In this document: one piece after another, positions 41,491 through 53,098 of the stretch
Numbering within the stretch: position 1 is the first letter of the stretch
Layout of the letters: the number at the start of each line of letters is the position of its first letter
DNA from: Noviherbaspirillum suwonense
GTDB lineage: Bacteria > Pseudomonadota > Gammaproteobacteria > Burkholderiales > Burkholderiaceae_D
NCBI RefSeq assembly: GCF_900182955.1
Contig: NZ_FXUL01000020.1
Span: forward strand, 1 to 64,000
Direction: 5' to 3'
DNA length: 64,000 bases
The notes under the pieces: model-generated
The model's input: only the letters and a program-made list of their open reading frames with translations
The model's database searches: none
What the model was told of the DNA's origin: nothing
Made by a program: the position numbers and the translations under genes

Positions 41491-42650
41491 TGACCATGCG
41501 TAAAACCCTGCAAACCGTCGCCACGCTTGCGCTGATCGGCGCTGTCGCGGCCGGCGCCATCTTCGCCACCCGCCTGCACGCGGCCGACCAGCCGGCCGCC
41601 GACCCGGTCCCGGCGCGCCTCGCCGAGCCCGGCGTGCTGCGCTTCGACGCCGGCGCGCCGCAGCTGTCGGCGCTGCGCATCGAGACCGCGGTGGCGATGC
41701 CGCTGCCGATGGCCGAGGCGCTGAACGGCAGGCTGGCGCTCGATGAAAACCGCACCGCCCGCATTTCGAGCCCGATCGCCGGCCGCGTGCTGAAGCTCGT
41801 CGCCGAACCCGGCGACCGCGTCGCTCGCAACGCGGTGCTGCTGCAGGCCGACGCGCCCGAGCTGGCCGCCGCCGATGCCGACTGGCGCAAGGCCCAGGCC
41901 GACGAGGTGCGCAAGAAGCTGGCCTACGAGCGCGCCCGCAACCTGCTCGCGCACGAGGTGGTGCCGCAGAAGGATGTCGAGGCGGCCGACGCCGACTACC
42001 GGCAGGCGGCGGCCGAGAGCCGCCGCACCGGGCTGCGGATGCGCAGCCTGCATGCATCGGGCGCCGAGAACGGCAGCTTCAGCCTGCGCACGCCGCTGGC
42101 CGGCGTGGTCGTCGAGCGGCAGGTCACGCCCGGCATGGAATTGCGGCCCGACCTGGCAAACCCGCTGTTCGTGGTCAGCGACCCGTCCCGGCTCTGGCTG
42201 CTGGTCGATGTGCCGGAACGCTCGCTGGCGCAGGTCAGGCCGGGCCAGAAGGTGAGCCTGGAGACCGATGCGTTTCCCGGCGCGCGTTTCAGCGCGACCG
42301 TGGACAAGGTCGGCTATGCGCTCGACCCGGCGACGCGCCGGGTGCAGGTGCGCTGCACGGTCGAGAACCCCGACGGCCGCCTGCGCCCCGAGATGTATGC
42401 GCGGGTTTCCTTCCTGTCCGACAACGGCCGCAGCGCGATCGCCGTGCCCAATGCGGGACTGGTCACCGAGGGCATCAACACCTATGCGTTCGTCGAGGCT
42501 AGCCCCGGCGTTTTCCGGAAGCGGCAGGTGGGCCTGGCGCTGCGCGGCCGCGAGACCAGCCATGTCGACAGCGGCCTGCAGGCCGGCGACCGGGTGGTGG
42601 TCGAAGGCGCGCTGCTGCTGAATGCGGAGATGGCGTCCCATGCTCGATAA
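41490..42650 (+). CDS. RND efflux periplasmic adaptor, CzcB-like
   Basis: This 386-residue membrane-fusion protein has an N-terminal signal/anchor (residues 8-32). A barrel-sandwich half follows (ISSPIAGRVLKLVAEPGDRV), then a helical hairpin (ADWRKAQADEVRKKLAYERA), the second lipoyl half (LRTPLAGVVVERQVTPG) and a beta-barrel. It links the inner-membrane pump to the outer-membrane channel. The RND gene starts 11 nt before its stop. Confidence 0.87.
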   Translation: MTMRKTLQTVATLALIGAVAAGAIFATRLHAADQPAADPVPARLAEPGVLRFDAGAPQLSALRIETAVAMPLPMAEALNGRLALDENRTARISSPIAGRVLKLVAEPGDRVARNAVLLQADAPELAAADADWRKAQADEVRKKLAYERARNLLAHEVVPQKDVEAADADYRQAAAESRRTGLRMRSLHASGAENGSFSLRTPLAGVVVERQVTPGMELRPDLANPLFVVSDPSRLWLLVDVPERSLAQVRPGQKVSLETDAFPGARFSATVDKVGYALDPATRRVQVRCTVENPDGRLRPEMYARVSFLSDNGRSAIAVPNAGLVTEGINTYAFVEASPGVFRKRQVGLALRGRETSHVDSGLQAGDRVVVEGALLLNAEMASHAR

Positions 42651-45600
42651 GCTGATCCGCTTCGTCCTCAGCCAGCGCGTGTTCGTGCTGGTGCTGACCG
42701 CTGCGCTGGCCATCTTCGGCTACCGCGCGCTGGTCGGCCTGCCCATCGAAGCCTTCCCCGACGTGCAGGACGTGCAGGTGCAGATCGTCACCCAGTACCC
42801 CGGCCAGGCGCCGGAAGAGATCGAACGCACGGTGACGCTGCCGATCGAGCGCGAGATGAGCGGCGTGCCGCGCCAGACGCAGCTGCGCTCGGTCACCATC
42901 AGCGGCCTGTCGGTGGTGACGCTGACCTTCGAGGATGGCACCAACGATTATTTCGCGCGCCAGCAGGTGCTGGAAAAACTGCAGGGCGTGAACCTGCCGC
43001 CCAACATCCAGCCGACGCTGGCGCCGCTGACCACGGCCGTCGGCGAGGTCTACCGCTACATCGTCGAGGCGCCGGTCGCGATGCCGGACTCCGAGGTGCG
43101 GGCGCTGCAGGACTGGGTGATCCGTCCCGGCCTGCGCAACGTGCCCGGCGTCGCCGACGTCGTCAGCTTCGGCGGCACGGTCAAGGAATACCAGGTGCGG
43201 GTCGACCCGCAGGCGCTCAAGCGCTACGGCCTGACGATGGACCAGGTCAGCCAGGCGCTGACTTTGAACAGCGCCAATGTCGGCGGCGGCTACCTGCGCC
43301 GCGGCGACGAGGCGCTCATCGTGCGCGGCATCGGGCTGTTCCGCGACATCGACGATATCGGCCGCGTGATCGTCAGCGCGAAGGCCGGGCGCACGGTGCT
43401 GGTGTCGGACGTGGCCGAGGTCGGGGCCGGCGCGCGGCCGCGGTCCGGCGTGGTCGCGTTCAACCGAAGCGACAGCGTCGTCGAGGGCGTGGTGCAGATG
43501 GTCCGCGGCGGCAATGCGGCGCGCGTGGTCGACGATGTGAAGCAGCGCATCGCCGACATCAACGCCAGGCTGCCGGCCGGCGTGAAAGTGCACCCGATCT
43601 ACGACCGCACCGAGCTGATCGACCACACCGTCCACACGGTGGCCGAGAACCTGCTGGTGGGCGCGGCGCTCGTGATCGCGATCCTGGTGCTGTTCCTGCG
43701 CGACTGGCGCGCCGCGCTGGTGGTGGCCGCCGTCATACCGCTGTCGCTGCTGTTCGCCTTCATCATGCTGGACGCCAGGGGCGTGCCGGCCAACCTGATC
43801 TCGCTCGGCGCGGTCGACTTCGGCATCATCATCGACAGCGCGGTGGTGCTGGTCGAGGCGCTGATGGTGCGGCTCGCCACCCGCACCTTCGACCCGGCGC
43901 TGGCGGACGCCGACTACCTGTGGCGCAGGGACGTGCTGCGGGCCACCCTGGTCGAGCTAGGTCATCCGATCCTGTTCGCGAAGGCCATCATCATCATCGC
44001 CTTCATTCCCATCTTCACGTTCCAGCGGGTCGAGGGCAAGATCTTCACGCCGGTGGCGCTGACCCTGAGCTTCGCGATGCTGGGCGCGCTCCTGCTGACC
44101 ATGACGCTGGTGCCGACGCTGCTGGCGCTGCTGATGAAGCGGCACACGCTGGCCGAGCGGCACAGCCCGTGGATGCATGCATTGCAGGATCGCTACCGGC
44201 GCTTCCTGCGGCGCGCCCATGAAAGCCGCTTCGTGGTGTTCGCCGCGTCCGGCGCGACGCTGGCGGTGACCCTGGCGCTGGCGCCCATGCTGGGCAGCGA
44301 GTTCCTGCCCAGGCTGGACGAGGGCAACATCTGGCTCACCGTCACGCTGCCTGCGTCGAGCGCGCTGGAGCAGACCAAGCGCGTGGAGCGCGAGGTGAGG
44401 GCGATCCTGCTGACCTATCCGGAAGTGGCCAAGGTGATTGCGCATGTCGGCCGTCCCGACGACGGCACCGACCCCAAGGGCGCGAACAACATGGAAATCC
44501 TGGCAGACCTGAAGCCGCGCGGCAGCTGGCGCTTCCCGGACAAGGAGAGCCTGGTCGCAGACATGTCCGCGAAGATCCGCCGCCTGCCGGGCGTGCCGAC
44601 CAATTTTTCCCAGGTGATCGAGGACAACGTCGAGGAAGCGCTGTCCGGCGTGAAAGGCGAGATCGCCGTCAAGATCTTCGGTCCCGACCTCGAGGTGCTG
44701 ACCCAGAAAAGCGAGGAGGTGGCCGCGATACTGTCGGCTATCCCGGGCGCGGCCGACGTCGCCGCGATCCGCATCGGCGGCCAGAGCGAGCTCGACATCG
44801 TGATCGACCGCGAGCGGGTCGCCCGGCTCGGCATCAATGTCGCCGACGTGAACGGCGCGATCCAGACTGCGCTGGCCGGCACCGCCGTCAACCAGTTCTA
44901 CGAAGGCGACCGGCGCTTCGACCTCACGGTCAGGCTGCGCGCCGACGCCCGCGAGTCGGTGGACGATATCGCCGCGATCCAGGTGCCGCTGCCGGGCGGC
45001 GCCGGCACCGTCGGCCTGGGCGACGTGGCGCGGGTGCAGGTGCGGCAGGGCGCGGCCCGGATCAGCCGCGAGGCCGGCGGGCGCAATGCGTCGGTCAAGG
45101 CCAACCTGATCGGACGCGACCAGGGCGGCTTCGTCGCCGAGGCGCAGAAGAAGGTCGGCGAGCAGCTGGTGCTGCCGCCCGGCTACACGCTGACCTGGGG
45201 CGGCCAGTTCGAGAACCAGCAGCGCGCGGTGCGCCGGCTGGCGGTCATCGTGCCGGTCACGGCGCTGCTGATTTTCTCCCTGCTGTTCTGGGCTTTCCGC
45301 TCGGTCGGCAAGGCGACGCTGGTGCTGTCCATCGTGCCGTTTGCGCTGATCGGCGGCATCGCGGGGCTGGCGCTGGCGGGCCTGCATTTCTCGGTGTCGG
45401 CCGCGGTGGGTTTCATCGCCGTCGCGGGCATCTCGGTGCAGAACGGCGTGATCATGGTCGAGCAGATCGTCGAGATAGCCAGCACCGGCGCGGCGACCTT
45501 CGACAGCGCCATCGAAGGCGCGGTAGCCAGGCTGCGGCCCATCCTGATGACTGCCTTGATGGCAGGCCTTGGGCTGCTGCCGGCCGCTCTGTCGCATGGC

Positions 45601-45726
45601 GTCGGCTCGGAGACGCAGCGGCCGTTCGCGGTGGTGATCGTCGGCGGCATCGTTTCCGCCACCTTCTTCACCTTGCTGCTGCTGCCGATGGCCTATGGCT
45701 ACTTTTCCCGCGCGCCGCAGGAGTAG
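42640..45726 (+). CDS. czcA: Heavy-metal efflux RND pump, CzcA-like
   Basis: This 1028-residue inner-membrane proton antiporter has the HME-RND signature in TM4, DFGIIIDSAVVLVE. Asp 393, Asp 399 and Glu 406 have exactly the spacing of CzcA Asp 402/408 and Glu 415, which relay protons. The N-terminal GLPIEAFPDVQDVQVQI and IDRERVARLGINVADVN also match. The cation cannot be fixed by eye; the DFG-type motif points to Zn/Co/Cd rather than Cu/Ag. ATG 42640 lies within the end of the adaptor gene. Confidence 0.9.
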   Translation: MLDKLIRFVLSQRVFVLVLTAALAIFGYRALVGLPIEAFPDVQDVQVQIVTQYPGQAPEEIERTVTLPIEREMSGVPRQTQLRSVTISGLSVVTLTFEDGTNDYFARQQVLEKLQGVNLPPNIQPTLAPLTTAVGEVYRYIVEAPVAMPDSEVRALQDWVIRPGLRNVPGVADVVSFGGTVKEYQVRVDPQALKRYGLTMDQVSQALTLNSANVGGGYLRRGDEALIVRGIGLFRDIDDIGRVIVSAKAGRTVLVSDVAEVGAGARPRSGVVAFNRSDSVVEGVVQMVRGGNAARVVDDVKQRIADINARLPAGVKVHPIYDRTELIDHTVHTVAENLLVGAALVIAILVLFLRDWRAALVVAAVIPLSLLFAFIMLDARGVPANLISLGAVDFGIIIDSAVVLVEALMVRLATRTFDPALADADYLWRRDVLRATLVELGHPILFAKAIIIIAFIPIFTFQRVEGKIFTPVALTLSFAMLGALLLTMTLVPTLLALLMKRHTLAERHSPWMHALQDRYRRFLRRAHESRFVVFAASGATLAVTLALAPMLGSEFLPRLDEGNIWLTVTLPASSALEQTKRVEREVRAILLTYPEVAKVIAHVGRPDDGTDPKGANNMEILADLKPRGSWRFPDKESLVADMSAKIRRLPGVPTNFSQVIEDNVEEALSGVKGEIAVKIFGPDLEVLTQKSEEVAAILSAIPGAADVAAIRIGGQSELDIVIDRERVARLGINVADVNGAIQTALAGTAVNQFYEGDRRFDLTVRLRADARESVDDIAAIQVPLPGGAGTVGLGDVARVQVRQGAARISREAGGRNASVKANLIGRDQGGFVAEAQKKVGEQLVLPPGYTLTWGGQFENQQRAVRRLAVIVPVTALLIFSLLFWAFRSVGKATLVLSIVPFALIGGIAGLALAGLHFSVSAAVGFIAVAGISVQNGVIMVEQIVEIASTGAATFDSAIEGAVARLRPILMTALMAGLGLLPAALSHGVGSETQRPFAVVIVGGIVSATFFTLLLLPMAYGYFSRAPQE

Positions 45727-45800
45727 CTGCCGATGCCGACGAACGCAAGCGCAATCGATCGCCTCGCATCGGCCCGGCGCGGCAGGCTATCCCTTTCTCC

Positions 45801-45839
45801 ACGGCGTCCGTGCATTTCCTCGTCCCTGACGGACGCCGT
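45801..45839 (+). repeat. Stem-loop preceding the terminator
   Basis: ACGGCGTCCG (45801-45810) pairs perfectly with CGGACGCCGT (45830-45839) around a 19-nt loop. Its core (GCGTCCG/CGGACGC) is the same as the inner stem of the hairpin at 12-50. Confidence 0.55.
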
Positions 45840-45841
45840 TT

Positions 45842-45885
45842 GCCCGCAGCATGCGCCTGGATGCTGCACTGCTGCGGGCTTTTTT
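45842..45885 (+). terminator. Rho-independent terminator of the efflux operon
   Basis: GCCCGCAGCA (45842-45851) pairs with TGCTGCGGGC (45870-45879) and is followed by six T. It lies 115 nt after the RND stop and ends a two-hairpin structure. Confidence 0.85.
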
Positions 45886-46029
45886 ATGCCATCGCCTCCC
45901 TGTCCCGGGAGGTGCAATAAGCCGCGCCGCCCGCGGCTCGAGCGCGGAACGGTTGCGGCGGCTGACGTCCGCCATTCCATTGCCATCATCGGCCTTCACT
46001 CCAACACAGAATAACCATCGCACCTGGCC

Positions 46030-47742
46030 ATGCACGCTTTCCCTCCCTCCGCGCACCGTCATCCTTCCGCCTTGCTGTGCGTCGCGCTCATCGTCGTCTT
46101 CGTCACTGCCGGCGCGGTCGGGCACGACCCGTGGAAGGCGGACGAGGCCTATGTGTTCGGCATGATCCACAGCATGGTCGGCTCGGGCGACTGGGTGGCG
46201 CCCATGCTGGGCGGCGAATACTTCATGGAAAAGCCGCCGCTGTATTACTGGGTGGCGACGCTGTTCGTGACGCTGCTGTCCGGATGGCTCGCGCCGCCCG
46301 ATGCGGCCCGGCTCACGTCCAGCTTCTTCATGCTGGTCGCCTGCGGCGCGCTGTGGCTGACGGCGCGCCACTGGTGGGGCAGGCAGGTCGGCCGGTATGC
46401 GCCGCTGGCGCTGCTTGGCTGCTTCGCGCTGGCCCCGCAGACCCACCTGATGATGCCCGACGTGCCGCTGCTGGCCGGCTTCGCGCTGTCCGCCTACGGC
46501 CATGCGCGGCTGCTGGAAAGGCCGCTTGCGTCCGGCATCGTGCTGGGCGTCGGGGTCGGCATCGCCTTCCTGGCAAAGGGCCTGCTCGGCCCGCTGGCGA
46601 TAGGCGCAAGCGCGGTGCTGCTGCCGCTGTGTTTCCGGCAATGGCGTTCGCCGGCTTACCTGCGCGGCCTGCGCAATGCGTTCGCGGCTAGCCTGCCGTT
46701 CATCGTCGTCTGGCCGCTGGCGCTGTACCTGCGCTCGCCGCTGCTGTTCCGCGAATGGTTCTGGGAAAACAACCTGGGCCGCTTCTTCGGGTTTTCCGGG
46801 GTCGCCAGCGGCACCGAGCAGCCCACATGGTTCTGGGCGCATAACCTGCCGTGGTTCACCTTTCCGGCCTTGCCGCTGGCCGCATTCCTGCTGTGGAAGC
46901 GGCGCGGCGAGATCGGCAGCCATCCGGCGCTGCAGTACGCGGCCGTCACCCTCGGCGTGCTGATGCTGACGCTGGCGGCGTCGGCATCGGCGCGCGTGAT
47001 CTATGCGCTGCCGTTGATGGTGCCGCTGGCGCTGCTGGCTGCCCCGGCGGCATGCAGCCTGCCGGAACGGTTCAACCGGCTCTGGGTCGCCGGCGCGGCG
47101 ATCCTGTTCGGCCTGATGTCCCTGCTGGTATGGAGCGGCTGGGGCATCATGATGTTCACCGGCGCCGCGCCTGCCTGGCCCTGGCTGCTGCGGGTGCTGC
47201 CGGCCGACTACCTGCCAAGCTTCGACGCCGGCGCCTTCGCGGTCGCGCTTGCCGCCACGCTGGCGGCGCTCGGGCTGGCAAGCCGGCGCTACCGGTTCGC
47301 CGCGTCCGGCCTGTTCGCCTGGACTGCCAGCCTGGCAGTTTTCTGGGTGCTGCTGTCGACGCTGTGGATGCCATGGCTCGACTACGCGAAAAGCTACCGG
47401 TCGGTGTTCGCGGCCATGCCGCTGCCCGACGACCATGACTGCGTGGCCAGCATCGGGCTGGGGGAAGGCGAGCGGGCGATGCTGCGTTATTTCAGCGGGC
47501 TCAACACGCTGCGGCGCGAACAGTGGCCCGGCGCCGGATGCGAGGTGCTGCTGGTGCAGGGCTATGCGGTCGAGGGAACCCGCCAGGTCGACCTGCGCGG
47601 CTATCACCAGGTATGGGAAGGCGCGCGCCCCGGCGACAGCTGGCAGCGCTTCTGGCTGTTCCGCGCCGACCGCAGCGACCCGTTGCCAATGTCCGGCGCC
47701 TTCCTGGAAGCCGCGATGCCGGACCATACGGTCAGCGAATAA
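46030..47742 (+). CDS. ArnT/PMT-like membrane glycosyltransferase (GT-C)
   Basis: This 570-residue integral membrane protein has about eleven or twelve helices. The catalytic acidic motif of GT-C enzymes is visible in the first loop (HDPWKADEAYVFG), with GEYFMEKPPLYYW following, as in ArnT-like 4-amino-4-deoxy-L-arabinose and mannosyl transferases. It uses polyprenyl-phosphate sugars in the periplasm. No arn genes accompany it, so the sugar and acceptor are unknown. The ATG at 46030 starts a conventional N-terminus; no strong ribosome site is seen. Confidence 0.85.
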   Translation: MHAFPPSAHRHPSALLCVALIVVFVTAGAVGHDPWKADEAYVFGMIHSMVGSGDWVAPMLGGEYFMEKPPLYYWVATLFVTLLSGWLAPPDAARLTSSFFMLVACGALWLTARHWWGRQVGRYAPLALLGCFALAPQTHLMMPDVPLLAGFALSAYGHARLLERPLASGIVLGVGVGIAFLAKGLLGPLAIGASAVLLPLCFRQWRSPAYLRGLRNAFAASLPFIVVWPLALYLRSPLLFREWFWENNLGRFFGFSGVASGTEQPTWFWAHNLPWFTFPALPLAAFLLWKRRGEIGSHPALQYAAVTLGVLMLTLAASASARVIYALPLMVPLALLAAPAACSLPERFNRLWVAGAAILFGLMSLLVWSGWGIMMFTGAAPAWPWLLRVLPADYLPSFDAGAFAVALAATLAALGLASRRYRFAASGLFAWTASLAVFWVLLSTLWMPWLDYAKSYRSVFAAMPLPDDHDCVASIGLGEGERAMLRYFSGLNTLRREQWPGAGCEVLLVQGYAVEGTRQVDLRGYHQVWEGARPGDSWQRFWLFRADRSDPLPMSGAFLEAAMPDHTVSE

Positions 47743-47804
47743 ACCGGCCCGGCAGCGCGCGTCGATCGCCGTGTCACGCCAACCTTGGCTCACAAGGCGC
47801 GATG

Positions 47805-47853
47805 CAAGTTCGTAGGGTGTAATGCGCTGCGCTTATTACACCCTACGAACTTG
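47805..47853. repeat. Dispersed palindromic repeat (GTAGGGTGTAAT type)
   Basis: CAAGTTCGTAGGGTGTAAT (47805-47823) and its exact complement (47835-47853) flank the 11-nt loop GCGCTGCGCTT. The GTAGGGTGNAAT-GCGC core is, from my knowledge, a palindrome scattered through many proteobacterial genomes. It lies between the convergent ArnT-like and AI-2E permease genes and may act as their terminator. Confidence 0.75.
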
Positions 47854-47895
47854 AACCGTCGGTCTCATCGGGTGCGCCATGATCCGGGATGGATA

Positions 47896-48987
47896 CTACC
47901 TGTTGCCCGTCTTGCCGTTGCGCGCGGTTTCCTGCCGCGACACCGCGTCTTCGTACGGCTCGCGCCACAGCGTGATGAACAGGGCCATCGCCGCCGGCCC
48001 GGCAAACAGGCCGACCAGGCCGAAGGCTTCCACGCCGCCGAAGATCCCGAACAGGACCAGCAGGAAGGGCATGCGCGTGGCCTCGCCGATCAGGCGCGGC
48101 CGGACGAAATGGTCGGCGACGAACAGCACGACCGACCCCCACGCGGCGACCCCGATCGCGCCGCTGGCGTTGCCGCTCGCGGCGAGGAAGGCGGCCGCGG
48201 CCAGGTAGGCGACCGGGGCGCCGAACGGGATGATGGCCAGCGCGGCGGTCAGCGCGGCCCAGACGATGGGCGACGGCAGGCCGGCGATCCAGTAGCTGAC
48301 GCCGATCAGCACGCCTTCCGCCAGGCCGACCAGCACAAGGCCGTTGACCGTCGACTGGATGGCCAGCACCGCGTTGCGCGCATAGCGCTGCCAGCGCTCG
48401 GCCCCGAGATAGCGCGCGCCGATCGCCGCGATCTGCGCCCGCAGCACCAGGCCGTTCAGGTACAGGAAGAACAGGCAGAGGATGGTGAAGCCGAAGTGGA
48501 CCAGGCCGTGGAAGGCGCGGGCGCCATAGATTTTCAGCAGGTCGCCGGCGCCGGTGAGCCGCTGCACCGGCAGGCCCGAGAAGACCTGCGCGATTCCATG
48601 CGGCAGCGCCAGCGTGTTGGACCACCAGGAATGGATCGCCGGGCCGGCAAGGGGAATGCGGCCGAGTATCGCCGGCGGCGGCACGCCCTGCGCATTGGCA
48701 TGGGTGATGAAGACCGCCGCTTCGGGCACCAGCTTCGAGATCTCGCGCAGCGCCGCCAGCAGCGGCGCGAGGAATACCGTCGCGACGATCAGCGTCGCCA
48801 GCGCGGACGCCAGCACGTTGTGCTTGCCCAGCATGCGCCGCAGCCGCAGGTAGAGCCGCCAGGTCGCGATCGCGAGGATCGCCGCCCACATCACCGGCAC
48901 CAGGAAGTCACGGGCCACATAGGCGGCCAGCGCGACGACGCAAAGGGAAAATACCGCGCCGCAAAATGCCTGCCTGTCGTTAGCCAT
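47896..48987 (-). CDS. AI-2E/PerM family permease
   Basis: This 363-residue membrane protein has about seven or eight helices in the AI-2E transporter family layout. A long loop follows the third helix, and the conserved C-terminal PxxxLLVLFGIFGGVEAFGLVG-like stretch and FVADHFVRPRLIG are present. Members export autoinducer-2, sodium or other solutes, and the substrate is not predictable. ATG 48987 has CCCGGAA upstream; ATG 49023 is an alternative start. Confidence 0.85.
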   Translation of the reverse strand: MANDRQAFCGAVFSLCVVALAAYVARDFLVPVMWAAILAIATWRLYLRLRRMLGKHNVLASALATLIVATVFLAPLLAALREISKLVPEAAVFITHANAQGVPPPAILGRIPLAGPAIHSWWSNTLALPHGIAQVFSGLPVQRLTGAGDLLKIYGARAFHGLVHFGFTILCLFFLYLNGLVLRAQIAAIGARYLGAERWQRYARNAVLAIQSTVNGLVLVGLAEGVLIGVSYWIAGLPSPIVWAALTAALAIIPFGAPVAYLAAAAFLAASGNASGAIGVAAWGSVVLFVADHFVRPRLIGEATRMPFLLVLFGIFGGVEAFGLVGLFAGPAAMALFITLWREPYEDAVSRQETARNGKTGNR

Positions 48988-49089
48988 GGTGTTCCGGGTG
49001 TGCAGGATTAGTTGCAGCAACATAGCGCAAGGCGCCGGCGCGGTCGGTTCGCCAGCAGACCGAGCAGGTGGGCCGGGTCTGCCGGCGTA

Positions 49090-52158
<3,069 letters not shown>

Positions 52159-52163
52159 GGATA

Positions 52164-53090
52164 TCAGCGCAGGCTGGCCGGGGCTGTCTGGTAGAACGAC
52201 CGGTATGCGGCGTATTCCGATCCGGTCGAGATGACGAAGGCGGTGGACGGCGGCAGCTTGACCAGTTCGGATGCGGTCGCCAGGATCTTGCGGCCCTCCG
52301 GGTCGCCGCCCATCTCCACGAATGCGCGCTGCACCGCGTGCAGGTGGTTGTCGGGGACATTCTTGGACACCATCAGCGCGAGGTCGTGCAGGGCTTCGGA
52401 TTGCCACAGCACGCGCAGTTTCCTGCCTTCTCGCCTGGACCAGCCGTCGCCCAGCTGAGAGTTGGCGCCCACGGCCTGCGCCTTGCCGCTGACCAGCTGC
52501 GCAAAGGCGCCGTCATGGTTGCCGCTGAAGCCCACATGCACCGGGATCTTGCGGTTCAGCAGCTGCGCATACGAGTACTTGTAGGCGACCAGCGCTTCCG
52601 GCCCGGGGAACACGACCGACTGGTCGGCAAGCTGCTCGAGCGACTTGATCGGGGAATCTTCCAGCACCAGGATCTGGCTGTGTATCGGCGGCGTGTTCCG
52701 CCGCGCCACGGTGCGCCAGCCCAGCTTGTCGCGTTCCGGGCTGAACAGGTGATTGGTGAAGACGAAGTCGACTTCGTTGGCAAGGACGTAGGCGGTGGTG
52801 TCCGCCGAGGTGCGGCCGATCTTCAGGCGCAGCTGCACGCCGGCCTTCTTCGAGACATAGTCGATGATGGGATTCCAGTATTGCGCGGTCAGCTCGATGC
52901 CGTACTGGTTGACCGGCGAGAACTGGTAGGACGCGTTCTCGGCGTTCGCCGGCCGGGCAGCCATGGCGGCAACGGCCGCGCCAAGCAGCAGGGACGCGGT
53001 GAAGAGGCGGCGGGAGGCGTTGGGGATAGGCATGCTGGTGTTGATTCCGGTCGGTTGAAAGGGCTGGTTGTGCATCGGATGTAATGCCAT
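52164..53090 (-). CDS. PhnD-type periplasmic binding protein in a kinase operon
   Basis: This 308-residue binding protein is of the phosphate/phosphite/phosphonate (PhnD) family. Visible blocks are QYWNPIIDYVSKKAGVQLR, DFVFTNHLFSPERDKLGW and SVVFPGPEALVAYKYSYA. The long N-terminus carries a twin-arginine-like motif SRRLF before a hydrophobic stretch. GAGG, overlapping the previous stop (TGAGG), supports ATG 53090; ATG 53033 is an alternative. No ABC permease or ATPase is nearby. Its place between an HD-GYP regulator and a hybrid kinase suggests it presents a ligand to the kinase. Confidence 0.83.
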   Translation of the reverse strand: MALHPMHNQPFQPTGINTSMPIPNASRRLFTASLLLGAAVAAMAARPANAENASYQFSPVNQYGIELTAQYWNPIIDYVSKKAGVQLRLKIGRTSADTTAYVLANEVDFVFTNHLFSPERDKLGWRTVARRNTPPIHSQILVLEDSPIKSLEQLADQSVVFPGPEALVAYKYSYAQLLNRKIPVHVGFSGNHDGAFAQLVSGKAQAVGANSQLGDGWSRREGRKLRVLWQSEALHDLALMVSKNVPDNHLHAVQRAFVEMGGDPEGRKILATASELVKLPPSTAFVISTGSEYAAYRSFYQTAPASLR

Positions 53091-53098
53091 GGCAATCC

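Larger units (their letters stand above)
45727..46029. other. Gap after the efflux operon, with two hairpins
   Basis: These 303 bp hold two consecutive stem-loops (listed separately) and then GC-rich sequence leading into the ArnT-like gene. No further gene is convincing. Confidence 0.5.

Noticed and set aside
45787-47793. 668-codon minus-strand ORF
   Set aside because: Antisense of the ArnT-like gene, with low-complexity Arg/Gln/His composition.
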